Below, piece after piece: positions 8,194-16,850 of a stretch of 46,187 nucleotides of DNA; positions within the stretch are counted from its first letter, which is position 1; each line of letters starts with the position of its first letter. Source of the DNA: Bacillota bacterium (lineage in GTDB: Bacteria > Bacillota > SHA-98 > UBA4971). Under the pieces are notes generated by a model, which was not told the origin of the DNA, searched no databases, and worked only from the letters and a program-made list of their open reading frames with translations. The DNA is taken from assembly GCA_012516125.1 (NCBI GenBank), contig JAAYXB010000001.1:1-46187 (forward strand), in the 5' to 3' direction. The position numbers and the translations under genes are program-made.

Positions 8194-10341
8194 ATGAGAC
8201 TGCGAAACAGAACGCTGAGCATAATTGGCCTCACTCTCGCTGGCCTGATCGTGATCCTCTATGGGACTTCGCGGGTTATCCTGCTGGACGGTTTCGCGAG
8301 GTTGGAGGACCACGACGTCCGCCGCAATGTCGGGCGGGCTCTGAGCGCCCTGGGCGATCGCCTCGCTTCTCTGGACGCCGTGGTGGAAGACTGGGCCACT
8401 TGGGACGATACCTATGACTTCATGGAAGACAAAAACACCAAGTACATCGAGTCCAACCTTGGCGATCTCACCTTTTCGAACCTCGGGCTCAACGTCGTGC
8501 TGTACATCGACACCTTCGGTCAAATCGTCTTTGGCAAGGGGTTCGACCTGAATGAGGGCGAGCCCATTCCCATTCCAAGAGGGCTGCAACAGTACATTGT
8601 CCCGAACGGCCGCACTCAATTCCGCAGCAATGCAACAGGCACCGCAACAGGGATTGCAGTCCTCCCGGAAGGCCCGATGCTCCTTGCCGCAAGGCCCATC
8701 CTGACCACTGAAGGGAAGGGCCCGGTTCGCGGAACGCTGATCATGGGACGGTACTTTGATTCTGCTGTGGTTCAGCAGCTGGCAGAAACCACTCATCTGG
8801 CGATCACCGTGCAACAGTTGAACGGACCCGAGGTCCCGCCCGACTTACGGGCAGCGCTCACATCCTTATCTGAGCGGGAGCCCATTTACGTCCGGCCGCT
8901 CGGAACGGAATTCATCGCAGGATATGCGCTCCTCAAGGACATCTCAGGAGAGCCCGGCCTTGTGTTGAAGGTGCAGGTACCCAGGAGCATCCACAAGCAA
9001 GGTCAGACCAGCGTTCTCTATTTCCTCTCATGGCTTGTGGCGGCCGGCCTGGTGTTCAGCGCAGTGATCCTTGTGTTCCTGGAAAAAACGGTGCTGTCTC
9101 GGCTTGCCCTTTTGAGCGCGAGCGTAAGCGCCATCGGTGCTAGCGGCGACCTCTCCACGAGGGTGCCGGTGGCAGAGCGCGATGAACTCTCAGACTTGGC
9201 CAGGGAGATTAACCGAATGCTGGAGGCGCTTGAACGGTACCAGGGCGAGCTACGGGCAAGCGAAGAACGTTACCGCCATCTCAGCATCACCGACTCCCTC
9301 ACCGGGCTCCACAACCGCACCTATTTCGAGCAGGAAATGCACCGTCTCGAGGCCGAGAAGTGTGTGCCGGTTGGCATAGTTCTCTGTGACGTAGACGGGC
9401 TTAAGCTCGTAAACGATACCCTTGGACATGATGCAGGTGACGAGTTACTCCTCGCTGCCGCCCGTGTGTTGAAGGAGACATACCCCGGGGGAGGTGCCGT
9501 CGCCCGGATCGGAGGCGATGAATTCGCTATGTTGCTCCCAGGCAGCGACGAAACCGCCACGGGGCGAGTGTGCTCGAGGCTTCGGGATGGGGTTGACACA
9601 TACAACGCGGCAAACCCGGAGCGGCCCCTGAGCGCTTCGATTGGATTCGCTGCCAGAAGCGACACTTCCAAAAGCATGAGTGACCTCTTCAAAGAAGCGG
9701 ACGACAACATGTACCGGGAGAAGCTGCACCGTAGCCGGAGTACTCGCAGCGTTATCGTCCAAACCCTCATGAAGGCTAAAGAGGCAAGGGACTTCATTAC
9801 CGAAGGCCATCTGGACCGGCTGGAAAGCCTGGTCGCGCGCGTGGCCGCAGCCATCGGCCTGCCCGAACGTAGCATAAGCGACCTGCGTCTTCTCGCGAGG
9901 TTCCATGACATAGGCAAAGTCGGCATACCCGACCGCATTCTGATGAAGCCAGGTGCGCTAACGCCTGAGGAAATCGAAGAGATGAGGCTCCACTGTGAGA
10001 TCGGCCTCCGCATTGCGCAGTCCGTGCCTGACCTAGCCTCGATTTCGGACTGGATCTTGAAGCACCACGAATGGTGGAATGGTCAGGGATATCCGCTCGG
10101 GCTGAAAGGTGAAGAGATCCCGCTCGAATGCCGCATTCTTGCGATTGTGGACGCCTACGATGCAATGACCAGCGACCGGCCTTACCGAAAGGCGCTAACC
10201 CACGAGCAGGCCCTGCGCGAACTCAAGCGCTGTGCAGGAACCCAGTTCGACCCTGACCTGGTGCAGAAGGTGGTGCCGATACTGGAAATCAGCGGACCAC
10301 ACGCTAGCCCTGATGAGAGGCTGGCCCCAAGTACCTCTTGA
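8194..10341 (+). CDS. Membrane CHASE4-HAMP-GGDEF-HD-GYP cyclic-di-GMP signalling protein
   Basis: This 715-residue sensor probably both makes and degrades cyclic di-GMP. An N-terminal helix (residues ~8-27) precedes a CHASE4 extracellular sensor (~35-245, including DWATWDDTYDF), a second helix (~270-292), and HAMP (~295-345). The GGDEF domain (~360-515) has an intact active site ARIGGDEF near residue 439. The HD-GYP domain (~525-700) has FHDIGKVGIPD near 570, then HHEWWNGQGYP. No RxxD inhibitory site is visible just before GGDEF, so product feedback may be absent. The start ATG at 8194 follows GGGAGG at normal spacing. It is a single gene with a leader hairpin. Which activity dominates cannot be told from sequence. 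Confidence 0.93.
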   Translation: MRLRNRTLSIIGLTLAGLIVILYGTSRVILLDGFARLEDHDVRRNVGRALSALGDRLASLDAVVEDWATWDDTYDFMEDKNTKYIESNLGDLTFSNLGLNVVLYIDTFGQIVFGKGFDLNEGEPIPIPRGLQQYIVPNGRTQFRSNATGTATGIAVLPEGPMLLAARPILTTEGKGPVRGTLIMGRYFDSAVVQQLAETTHLAITVQQLNGPEVPPDLRAALTSLSEREPIYVRPLGTEFIAGYALLKDISGEPGLVLKVQVPRSIHKQGQTSVLYFLSWLVAAGLVFSAVILVFLEKTVLSRLALLSASVSAIGASGDLSTRVPVAERDELSDLAREINRMLEALERYQGELRASEERYRHLSITDSLTGLHNRTYFEQEMHRLEAEKCVPVGIVLCDVDGLKLVNDTLGHDAGDELLLAAARVLKETYPGGGAVARIGGDEFAMLLPGSDETATGRVCSRLRDGVDTYNAANPERPLSASIGFAARSDTSKSMSDLFKEADDNMYREKLHRSRSTRSVIVQTLMKAKEARDFITEGHLDRLESLVARVAAAIGLPERSISDLRLLARFHDIGKVGIPDRILMKPGALTPEEIEEMRLHCEIGLRIAQSVPDLASISDWILKHHEWWNGQGYPLGLKGEEIPLECRILAIVDAYDAMTSDRPYRKALTHEQALRELKRCAGTQFDPDLVQKVVPILEISGPHASPDERLAPSTS

Positions 10342-10748
10342 GCCTGTCTACCAGCCGGTTTTCCTGTCAGCCCATCCGGCCGCTAGCAGCGCGGTCGTTC
10401 CAGCCCGCCAGGGCACAGGACTCGATGCTCGCGCCAGCTCTGTCCGCAGGCCCATCGATGGAAACGCTGGATGTCTCCTTTTGTGCGTTCTGCCAGGTGG
10501 ATCGTGTTACCTCAGGAAGCCCAGGCTGAGGGGTGATCCTCAACTCCCTTTCGGCCAACTTCCTCTGTAACATGGTTGGGGAACTCGGTCCGGTCGGTCA
10601 CTATAGGCCTCCTCCGATCGCTCGTCAATAAAGAAATCAGGGGAAAGGGCCGGAATGGTGCGTATTCGTTGCCCTGCGGGTCAGGCCGAAAGCGCAAGAG
10701 AGCTACACGCCCAGAGAAATGAGGATGATTCCAGGCAAGCTTGGCAGC
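10342..10748. other. Intergenic stretch without recognised gene
   Basis: About 400 bp between the cyclic-di-GMP gene and the terminator-like hairpin. Short frames on both strands lack ribosome sites or family features. I see nothing I can support as a gene or RNA. Confidence 0.5.
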
Positions 10749-10779
10749 AGCACCCTGAAGAGTTGTCCGGGTGCTTTAT
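10749..10779 (+). terminator. Terminator-like hairpin upstream of the MerR gene
   Basis: AGCACCC (10749-10755) pairs with GGGTGCT (10769-10775) over a 13-base loop and is followed by TTAT. It is the only hairpin with a short T-rich tail after the cyclic-di-GMP gene and lies just before the MerR promoter, insulating the two. Confidence 0.45.
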
Positions 10780-10783
10780 AGAG

Positions 10784-10814
10784 GTTATTTACAAACCGCA
10801 TTTGTAGGTATAAG
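10784..10814 (+). promoter_or_regulatory. Promoter with palindromic operator for the MerR gene
   Basis: The palindrome TACAAACCGCATTTGTA (10790-10806; 6-bp arms, 5-bp centre) lies directly before a -10-like TATAAG (10809-10814). MerR proteins bind palindromes placed between -35 and -10 elements, so this is the likely autoregulatory site. The -35 is less clear (TTTACA overlaps the left arm). Its position also shows that translation must start downstream of 10815. Confidence 0.55.
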
Positions 10815-10856
10815 ATGTGGCCAGGCGGTGTTGACGAGCCGGGGGAGGTGCCTCGC

Positions 10857-11282
10857 TTGATTGTCGATGATGACGTGCCGGTCTACACCATAGGTGTCAT
10901 CGCCGGTCTTCTTCGTGTTCACCCGGAGACTCTCAGGATCTGGGAACGGCAGAAGCTCGTGAAACCGGCTCGCAGGAAGGGGCAACGCCTGTACTCCGCC
11001 AATGATGTCAGGCGGCTTAAATTCATTAGGTATCTCACTGATCACAAGGGCCTGAACCTGGCCGGTGTCAAGCAGGTTGTGGAGATGTATCCGTGCTGGT
11101 GGCTGGACAACTGCCGCGGCGGAACATCGACAGAGCCTGCGATGCGCACCAAGGCTTGCTGGAGGGAGGAGGGCACTTATTGCCACGTGGTGCTCGACAA
11201 GGCCGACCTGTGCGGCGGGTGCCCAATATACAAGAACCGGGCACGATGCGAGTCTTGCACGAGGCTGCAGAAGGATTCGTGA
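10857..11282 (+). CDS. Cysteine-rich MerR-family transcriptional regulator
   Basis: This DNA-binding regulator of about 141 residues has the MerR winged helix at its N-terminus: YTIGVIAGLLRVHPETLRIWE, then LYSANDVRRLKFIRYL. Its C-terminal half carries eight cysteines (CWWLDNC, KACW, TYC, DLCGGC, ARCESC), a pattern that could hold a metal or Fe-S cluster. The start is TTG at 10857, with GGGGGAGG eight bases upstream; an ATG at 10815 sits against the -10 box and is unlikely. The next gene is an Mrp/NBP35 Fe-S carrier ATPase 69 bp away. Redox or Fe-S sensing is inferred from cysteines and neighbour, not demonstrated. Confidence 0.8.
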   Translation: MIVDDDVPVYTIGVIAGLLRVHPETLRIWERQKLVKPARRKGQRLYSANDVRRLKFIRYLTDHKGLNLAGVKQVVEMYPCWWLDNCRGGTSTEPAMRTKACWREEGTYCHVVLDKADLCGGCPIYKNRARCESCTRLQKDS

Positions 11283-11351
11283 AGCGTGAGCCTTTTCTGA
11301 GCCTTTTCGTAGATGGAAGGGCGCTTTATGGAAGGGACGGGATGACGACCT

Positions 11352-12344
11352 ATGAGTAAAATCGGAACCAGCGACCGAACACGAGAAGATCGCAAGCTAG
11401 AAGCGGGGTCCGCAGGGACCTGCACATCCGAGAATTGCGGTTCGTGCCAGGCGGCAGCGGACGGCACATGCCCGCTCGAACACGAGCGAGCGCAGATCGA
11501 TAACGCCCATTCTGATAAGGCGAAGTCCGCCATCGAGAAGCTACCTCAGGGCCAGTTTAACAACATCCGACATGTTGTAGCGGTGATGAGCGGAAAAGGT
11601 GGCGTTGGAAAGTCCTCCGTCACGGCCCTTCTTGCCACCGCTTTCGCGAGGCAGGGCTATAGCGTCGGGATACTCGATGCTGACATAACCGGGCCGAGCA
11701 TCCCAAAGATGTTTGGTATCAAGACGCATGCCGATAGCTTCGAGTTTGGGCTGCTGCCGGTGCAAAGCGAGACTTTGAGAATACCTGTGATGTCAATCAA
11801 CCTACTCCTTCCGCACGAGGATGACCCCGTTATATGGCGTGGACCGATAATCGCGAACGTCGTGAAGCAGTTCTGGACAGACGTCATCTGGGGAGATCTC
11901 GACTTTCTCTTCGTGGATCTCCCGCCGGGCACCGGGGATGCGCCGCTCACCGTCATGCAGTCGTTGCCGCTTGACGGGATAGTAATAGTCTCATCACCTC
12001 AGGACCTCGCCGTCATGGTGGTGAAGAAGGCCATCAAGATGGCAAAGATCTTGAAGACCCATGTTCTGGGTCTCGTGGAGAATATGAGCTATATTGTATG
12101 CCCGCACTGTGGCAGCAGGCATGAGGTTTTCGGTGCAAGCAAGGGTCACGCTGTGGCGGAGGCCACCGACATACCTCTTCTCGCCACGCTGCCTCTTGAC
12201 CCGAAGCTTTCCGAGCTATGCGACAAGGGACGGGTTGAAGACTATGAGTCAGAGGCGTTTGGCAGCGTTGTAGATTTCGTCGTGAGAATCGTAGACCACA
12301 AGGAAGGTGGGGCGGCATCGCGATCGGCGTTGTCACCCCGGTAA
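11352..12344 (+). CDS. mrp: Mrp/NBP35-family iron-sulfur cluster carrier ATPase
   Basis: This 330-residue cytoplasmic P-loop ATPase belongs to the ApbC/Mrp group that carries Fe-S clusters to apoproteins. It has a deviant Walker A in MSGKGGVGKSSVTALL (residues ~77-92), DADITGPSIPKMFG, FVDLPPGTGDAPLT, and the cluster-binding CPHC motif in the C-terminal half. An extra N-terminal cysteine group (CTSENCGSC, then CPLEH) recalls the NBP35 subgroup. The start ATG at 11352 follows GAAGGGACGGG. Its final codons overlap the reading of an ECF S-component remnant in another frame, so the 3' end may have been remodelled by a deletion. It probably shares a promoter with the MerR gene. Confidence 0.9.
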   Translation: MSKIGTSDRTREDRKLEAGSAGTCTSENCGSCQAAADGTCPLEHERAQIDNAHSDKAKSAIEKLPQGQFNNIRHVVAVMSGKGGVGKSSVTALLATAFARQGYSVGILDADITGPSIPKMFGIKTHADSFEFGLLPVQSETLRIPVMSINLLLPHEDDPVIWRGPIIANVVKQFWTDVIWGDLDFLFVDLPPGTGDAPLTVMQSLPLDGIVIVSSPQDLAVMVVKKAIKMAKILKTHVLGLVENMSYIVCPHCGSRHEVFGASKGHAVAEATDIPLLATLPLDPKLSELCDKGRVEDYESEAFGSVVDFVVRIVDHKEGGAASRSALSPR

Positions 12345-12538
12345 TTGCGTTCTGGCGCGGGATCTTGCCTCCTCCGCTCAGTCCGATGATACCCTTCATC
12401 GCCATCGGCAACGCGGTACTGGTCATCGTGTGCGGTTTACTCGAACGACGGGGCAGGCTCGCAGCTATAGCTGGTGTGGTGGCCGCATCAGTACTTAAAT
12501 TCCTGGTGCTCTCGAGCGCCCTGCGGTTCGTGGTCCAG
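12302..12538 (+). pseudogene. Internal fragment of an ECF-type transporter S component
   Basis: One frame reads GGIAIGVVTPVIAFWRG, ILPPPLSPMIPFIAIGN and VLKFLVLSSALRFVV, matching the hydrophobic core of small ECF S-component membrane proteins that capture vitamins or other ligands. There is no start codon or N-terminal part; the frame overlaps the 3' end of mrp. After about 12538 the homology stops and a cysteine desulfidase-like reading begins in a different frame. It is a remnant between two deletion joints and cannot make a functional transporter. Confidence 0.55.
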
Positions 12539-12539
12539 T

Positions 12540-13330
12540 CACGCCATCGGAGGCGAGCCTCGAGAGATCGGGGTTTCCCTCAGCACGAACGTGCTCAAGA
12601 ACGCATGGGCGGTCGGGATACCGGGCACCACCGACACGGGAATCGAGGTCGCCGCGCTTCTGGGCGTCGTCCTGAACCGACCAGAGGCCGGGCTGGAATT
12701 GTTCTCGCTCGTGTCAGAGGGCGCGGTCAGAGAAGCCCGCCGCCTTCGCGAGCGCTGTGCGGTCACGGTGACCACTCGCGACTCGGTGCCCCGAGTGTAC
12801 ATCCATGCCCGGGTCGTGACGGACCAGGGGGTCGCAATCGCCGAGACGCGTGAAAGGCACGCCTCGGTCAGGCTCCTGGAAGTAGACGGATGTCAACTGG
12901 ACCCCGGTTGCCTGCCCGAGGAGTGCGGCGCTATCTCGCCGACATCCATCGGGACCCTGGCAGAGATCCTCTCTGTGATTCTGGACATACCCTCCCATGA
13001 CCTCGACTTCCTGGTGGAGCGTGCCGCGTTGAACCTGGAGATTGCCAGGGCGGGCTTCGCGACGGATGAAGGCATCGGCATGCGCGCCCTGCGGGAGGGC
13101 CTTGTGGCGGAGACGGTGTTTGGCCCCGGCACGGCGAGCAAGCTGGCGCTCCACGCGGCTGCCGCCTGCGATGCACGAATGGCGGGGGTGCAACTGCCGG
13201 TTGCATCTTGCGGCGGCAGCGGGAACCTCGGCATTACGGCGAGCGTGCCGGTGATGCTTGGCGCAGAGGAACTGGGCGTGCCGCGCGAAAAAATGGCGCG
13301 CGCTCTTGCGGCAAGCGGCAGGGCGGTCCC
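12540..13330 (+). pseudogene. Truncated L-cysteine desulfidase family (CyuA/UPF0597) fragment
   Basis: The reading GVSLSTNVLKNAWAVGIPGT, then VQLPVASCGGSGNLGITASV and AEELGVPREKMARAL, matches the middle of the L-cysteine desulfidase (serine dehydratase-like, Fe-S) family. The N-terminal ~35 residues with the usual GCTEP cysteine are missing, and the C-terminal end is replaced. Around 13320-13350 the frame runs without a stop into a transposase N-terminus, so an open frame at 12474-13517 would give a chimeric protein. No ribosome site supports expression. I call it a pseudogene. Confidence 0.7.
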
Positions 13331-13349
13331 TGCCGGAAACGGTCTCGTG

Positions 13350-14136
13350 GGGCCGGACCTCGAGAGGTTTATAGAGCCATTCGCAAAGCATTTCTCCAGG
13401 AGTTGTGGGAGGCCGAGCACGCCAATAGACGTGTACTTGCGCATGATGTATCTCAAGAGGCGCTATGGCCTCGGATACGAAAGGCTGTGCAAGGAAGTAG
13501 CTGACAGCATGACCTAGCGCCGATTCTGCCATATCCGTCTTGAGGACGATGTGCCCGACTTCACCACGTTGGCCAAGCTTACGAAGAAGTTCGGTGACAA
13601 GGCTCTAGAGGAACTGAACGATCTTCTCATCCACAAGGCCGTCGATGAGAGACTCATCCGTTCCCGGAAGGTGAGAGTCGATTCGACGGTGGTGCAAGCA
13701 GATATCCACCACCCTACTGATGCTAGACTTCCATCCGACGGGGTTAGGGTGCTGACCCGCATCGTCAAACAGACAAGAAGCGGTGCCGATGGCCCAGAAG
13801 GTTCAAAGCACTCTTGGCAGGTCGTTAGATGAGTTTGCCGCTGATAGAGGCTTTCACTCCAATGAGGATGAGGCTGGGCTCGAGGCGCTTGGCATAAAAC
13901 ATGTGGCCATTCCCAAGCCAGGAAAGTGTTCAGCCAAGAGACAGGAGATTGAGGGCGCCTCCTGGTTCAAACGTCTCAGACGCTGGCGGTCTGGAGGAGA
14001 AGCCACTATCAGCCTGCTCAAGAGAAAGTATGGTCTCAACCGGTGCCTGTTCAAGGGCTCCAACGGCACAGCAGCTTGGGTGGGGATCTCGGTATTCACC
14101 CATAACGTGGATAAGCTCGTAGCCCTGATGACATGA
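13350..14136 (+). pseudogene. Decayed DDE transposase (IS1182/ISNCY-like)
   Basis: The pieces collect into one broken transposase. The N-terminal part reads GRPSTPIDVYLRMMYLKRRY and ends at a TAG (13515-13517) where relatives have Trp; the same frame resumes RRFCHIRLEDDVPDFTTL and VRVDSTVVQADIHHPTD. From about 13783 another frame gives LDEFAADRGFHSNEDEAG, then FKRLRRWRSGGEATISLLKR, carrying the second Asp and the Glu of the DDE triad. The ~150 residues between these blocks are missing. GGGGCTGTCC just beyond the end (about 14143) resembles an IS end. It is inactive: one nonsense codon, one internal deletion with frameshift, and a fused 5' end. Confidence 0.75.
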
Positions 14137-14230
14137 AGTACCAAGGGGCTGTCCAACCAGACGAAAGCCGATGCGGTTGTCAAGGTACAATTGAGGGCGC
14201 ATATCTCCGCCCACGTCAACGAAGCGTTTT

Positions 14231-14533
14231 TCAATGGCAACTAAGTAACCTGAGACACTCCGAGATCTCGTCGCTCGTAGCAGGAACCAGATCATGCTCA
14301 AAGAGCACCTCGTTGCCGGACACCTCTTCTACGACAGTGACGTCGCCTGGGGCGGCCTCTACTACGTTGCATCCATGGCGGGCCAACCACCGTTGGTACT
14401 CATCGAACTTGCCGGGCACTCGCAGGAGGACCTCATCGCGCGTGGGCACCCACGTAGCAAGACCAGTGTGGTCGAGGCTCCACGCATTGCAGCCCCACTC
14501 ATTGCCTCCGCACTCATGAAGCCAAACTCGCAT
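14231..14533 (-). pseudogene. Truncated DinB-family protein (N-terminal domain only)
   Basis: A 100-residue frame starts at an ATG (14533) behind an excellent GGGAGGAGGG ribosome site. It reads MRVWLHECGGNEWGCNAW, then EVLLRVPGKFDEYQRWLARH and GNEVLFEHDLVPAT, an N-terminal extension I associate with DinB-like four-helix proteins. The frame ends LRLLSCH at TGA, where the metal-binding DinB bundle should begin. The transposase remnant lies directly beyond. The 3' part was probably lost with that insertion or deletion. It might still be translated as a small protein. Confidence 0.55.
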
Positions 14534-14879
14534 GTTGCCCTCCTCCCTATCCCAGCTACCGCGATGCAGCTGAGATTCTGCCCCTGATAGCGGCATAGTT
14601 GCCTTCACATCCTTCGCTCTAGCGCAAGCACGACCGTGCCTAGTCCAAGAGGCCAACGTCAGGTCGGGCGGCCGGACGACGCGTTTCGTAGAGATATTCC
14701 GCGTTTCAGTGTAATAGCCTGCAATCTCAGAAGGAAATCTGTTCCCGGCTGGCCCGGGTCCCTCCAGGTCCCTTTTCCCACAAACGAGGCGCGCCGCAAG
14801 CGCGTAAGCGCGCCCCGGAGGGCGGCACAGGCAACCCTAGCAGCGTCAAGAAAGGACACGATAACTTATGGCGCCATAC
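14534..14879. other. Intergenic stretch with GC-rich hairpin
   Basis: No gene is recognised. GGCGCGC (14788-14794) pairs with GCGCGCC (14808-14814). It lies about 65 bp past the stop of the - strand response regulator and may end that operon, but lacks a T-run. Confidence 0.4.
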
Positions 14880-15527
14880 CTAGATTCTGCCAAGGTAGAA
14901 TACAGCCAGTTGTGTGCGGTCGCGTAGCCCGAGCTTCTCGAGTATCACGCTGATGTAGTTGCGCACGGTGCCTTCGCTAAGATACAGCGTCTCAGCGATC
15001 TCCCGGTTGCTCAAGCCTCTTGCTACCAGTTCGATGATGTCTTTCTCTCTATCGTTGATGCCTCGGGCGGAGAGGCGGGCTGCAATAGCCTTTTGGTCTC
15101 CTTCGTCGCTCCCTATGGCTTGCAGGAGTTTGGGCAGCTTCGTGACGATTGCGTCGCCGAACACGCTCTGGCCGGTGTGGACGGCCTTTAGCGCAGGGAT
15201 TATGCTCTCGAAGTCCTGTTTCAGAATGTACCCTTTCGCCCCAAGGCGCAGTGCTTGGACGATGTACTCGTCGTCCAGGAACGTCGTGAGGAAGAGTACT
15301 CGCGCGTCCGGGAACTGGCTCAGCACCTGCCTGCACGCCTCGAGGCCGGTCATGCCCTCCATGCGGATGTCCATCAGGAGCACATCGGGCTTGAGCTTGG
15401 CATACAGCGCCACAGCCTCGTGCCCGCTATAGCCGGTTCCGACGACTTCTACATCGCCATGGGCCTGTAGTATGATCTTCAAAGACTCGCATACTAGTCT
15501 GTCATCATCCACGACTAGCACCCTCAC
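14880..15527 (-). CDS. NarL/FixJ-family response regulator
   Basis: This 215-residue two-component regulator has a receiver domain at residues 1-120 with acidic pocket VVDDDR, phospho-acceptor Asp in DVLLMDIRMEGMTGLEA (near 54), and the switch Lys in GAKGYILK. A LuxR-type DNA-binding helix-turn-helix lies at ~150-212 (INDREKDIIELVARGLSNREIA, then LSEGTVRNYISVILEKL). The start is GTG at 15527 after GGAGG, overlapping the kinase stop by four bases (GTGA), so the two are translationally coupled. The divergent ABC exporter operon at 16907 is the likely target, with an inverted repeat at 16851-16869 as candidate binding site. Confidence 0.93.
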   Translation of the reverse strand: MRVLVVDDDRLVCESLKIILQAHGDVEVVGTGYSGHEAVALYAKLKPDVLLMDIRMEGMTGLEACRQVLSQFPDARVLFLTTFLDDEYIVQALRLGAKGYILKQDFESIIPALKAVHTGQSVFGDAIVTKLPKLLQAIGSDEGDQKAIAARLSARGINDREKDIIELVARGLSNREIAETLYLSEGTVRNYISVILEKLGLRDRTQLAVFYLGRI

Positions 15528-16765
15528 GGTGCCGCCTCCCTTCGCGGCGCGGTCCTCCTCTTTGGAACTGACACGAAGAGCCTAAACCCTCCCTGATGCT
15601 CGACTAAGAACTGCCCGCCTAGGGCGATGACTCGATCCTCCATGCTGCGCAAGCCGAGGCCATCGCCGGCGGCCGCGGCTCTCTCGCCCGAGGTGGCTCC
15701 GAAGCCTAAATCGGCTCCCATCTCTGAAGCAGCACCGAAGCCCAAAGCGGTTCCGGCCCCTGGCGTGGCACCGCTGGCACCGGCCCCTGAGGCTGCACCA
15801 CCACGCGGCCCTAGGCCAGGCCTTGATGCGAGACCCGTGCCGTTGTCCTGCAGCACCAGTTGATAGAGGGCTGGATGCTCCACAAGCGCTAGGGTGACTC
15901 TGGTTGCATCTGAGTGGCGCATTACGTTGTTCAGCCCCTCCTTGATGACTGCGATGAAACAGTATGCTGCTTCTCTGTATGGCTCGCTCTCAAGCCGGTA
16001 GTTGAGGTGGATCTCGCAAAACGAGAAGCTACGCACAAGCTCCTCTACCTGTGTTCTCAGGTCAAAGGACTCGTCGTATAGGTCGTGAACGCTGGACCTG
16101 ATGCTATCCATGGCATGCGACAGAGTATCGCGGATCACTGACAGGCTCGTTCGCATTTCATCATCCTTCTGGGTGACCATCAGGGCACCCACCTGCAGGA
16201 TGGACCGGGACAGGAGATGCCCGACGTGGTCGTGGATCTCTCGGGCGATTCGGCCGCGCTCCTTGAGTGTCGCCAACCGAATCTCGTCGTCCTGCCTCTG
16301 GAGCAGCTCCTTGTTCTTCTGTGTCAGAAGCATGGTCAGCTCCTGCGTGCTGTCGCGCAACTCTCTCAATTCCACCTGTCTCAGTTGGGCGGCGTTTGAG
16401 CGGACCCTGAGCGCCCAGGAGACTGCGATCAAGGCCGCAACGGTCGTGGCCGGAGCGACGGGCAGTCGCGTGAAGCACGCTCCCAGCGCGCCAGCCGCAG
16501 CCAGCGCACTCCAGAGGGAGAGGCCCTCGAAGGCATCGTAGTACACCAACGGCAAGCACAGGCAGAGGCTGGGACACGCCGCGCTTGCTGCCAGGTACGA
16601 TCCGACACTAACGAGGCGAAATGGCCGCGATGCGAGGTAGCCATTCAGTGCGCTGACAGTCACAGCCGCCAAGACTGCCACGACAGTCATTGTGTCGATG
16701 GGTCTGGCGATCAGCTGCGTTATACATAGTACCAGCACAAGCAGCCTGTCCACGACATTCGACAT
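15524..16765 (-). CDS. Sensor histidine kinase (HisKA_3 type) with ATP-lid insertion
   Basis: This 413-residue membrane kinase is the partner of the downstream regulator. About five hydrophobic segments fill residues 1-130. A coiled linker precedes the HisKA_3 phospho-site RGRIAREIHDHVGHLLSRS. The HATPase domain shows the N-box in IKEGLNNVMRHSDATRV and the G1 box LQDNGTGL (~305-312). Then a 56-residue Gly/Ala-rich insertion (~313-368, bases 15662-15829) with near-repeats LGFGAASEMGAD / LGFGATSGER separates it from GLGLRSMEDRV. Normal relatives have a short loop there. The start ATG at 16765 follows GGAAGGAG; a TTG six codons earlier lies on that ribosome site. The signal sensed is unknown. 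Confidence 0.9.
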   Translation of the reverse strand: MSNVVDRLLVLVLCITQLIARPIDTMTVVAVLAAVTVSALNGYLASRPFRLVSVGSYLAASAACPSLCLCLPLVYYDAFEGLSLWSALAAAGALGACFTRLPVAPATTVAALIAVSWALRVRSNAAQLRQVELRELRDSTQELTMLLTQKNKELLQRQDDEIRLATLKERGRIAREIHDHVGHLLSRSILQVGALMVTQKDDEMRTSLSVIRDTLSHAMDSIRSSVHDLYDESFDLRTQVEELVRSFSFCEIHLNYRLESEPYREAAYCFIAVIKEGLNNVMRHSDATRVTLALVEHPALYQLVLQDNGTGLASRPGLGPRGGAASGAGASGATPGAGTALGFGAASEMGADLGFGATSGERAAAAGDGLGLRSMEDRVIALGGQFLVEHQGGFRLFVSVPKRRTAPRREAAP

Positions 16766-16850
16766 CGCTAAGACTCCTTCCAATCTAAGAATAGTCTATC
16801 ACATTGATTGCATTACATTTGTCATCTCAGGAACTGATTTCTTACACTTA

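Noticed and set aside
12474-13517. A single 347-residue gene
   Set aside because: Its first ~22 codons overlap an ECF S-component reading in another frame, its middle is a truncated cysteine desulfidase, and its end is a transposase N-terminus; it is a chimeric frame of remnants.
14150-14244. A + strand frame reading VVKVQLRAHISAHVNEAFFNGN
   Set aside because: It looks coding-like but is short, lacks a start, and overlaps the transposon edge and the DinB remnant; I could not match it to a family.
15627-15863. A + strand Pro/Ala/Lys-rich frame of 78 codons
   Set aside because: It is the complement of the Gly/Ala-rich insertion in the histidine kinase and has no ribosome site.
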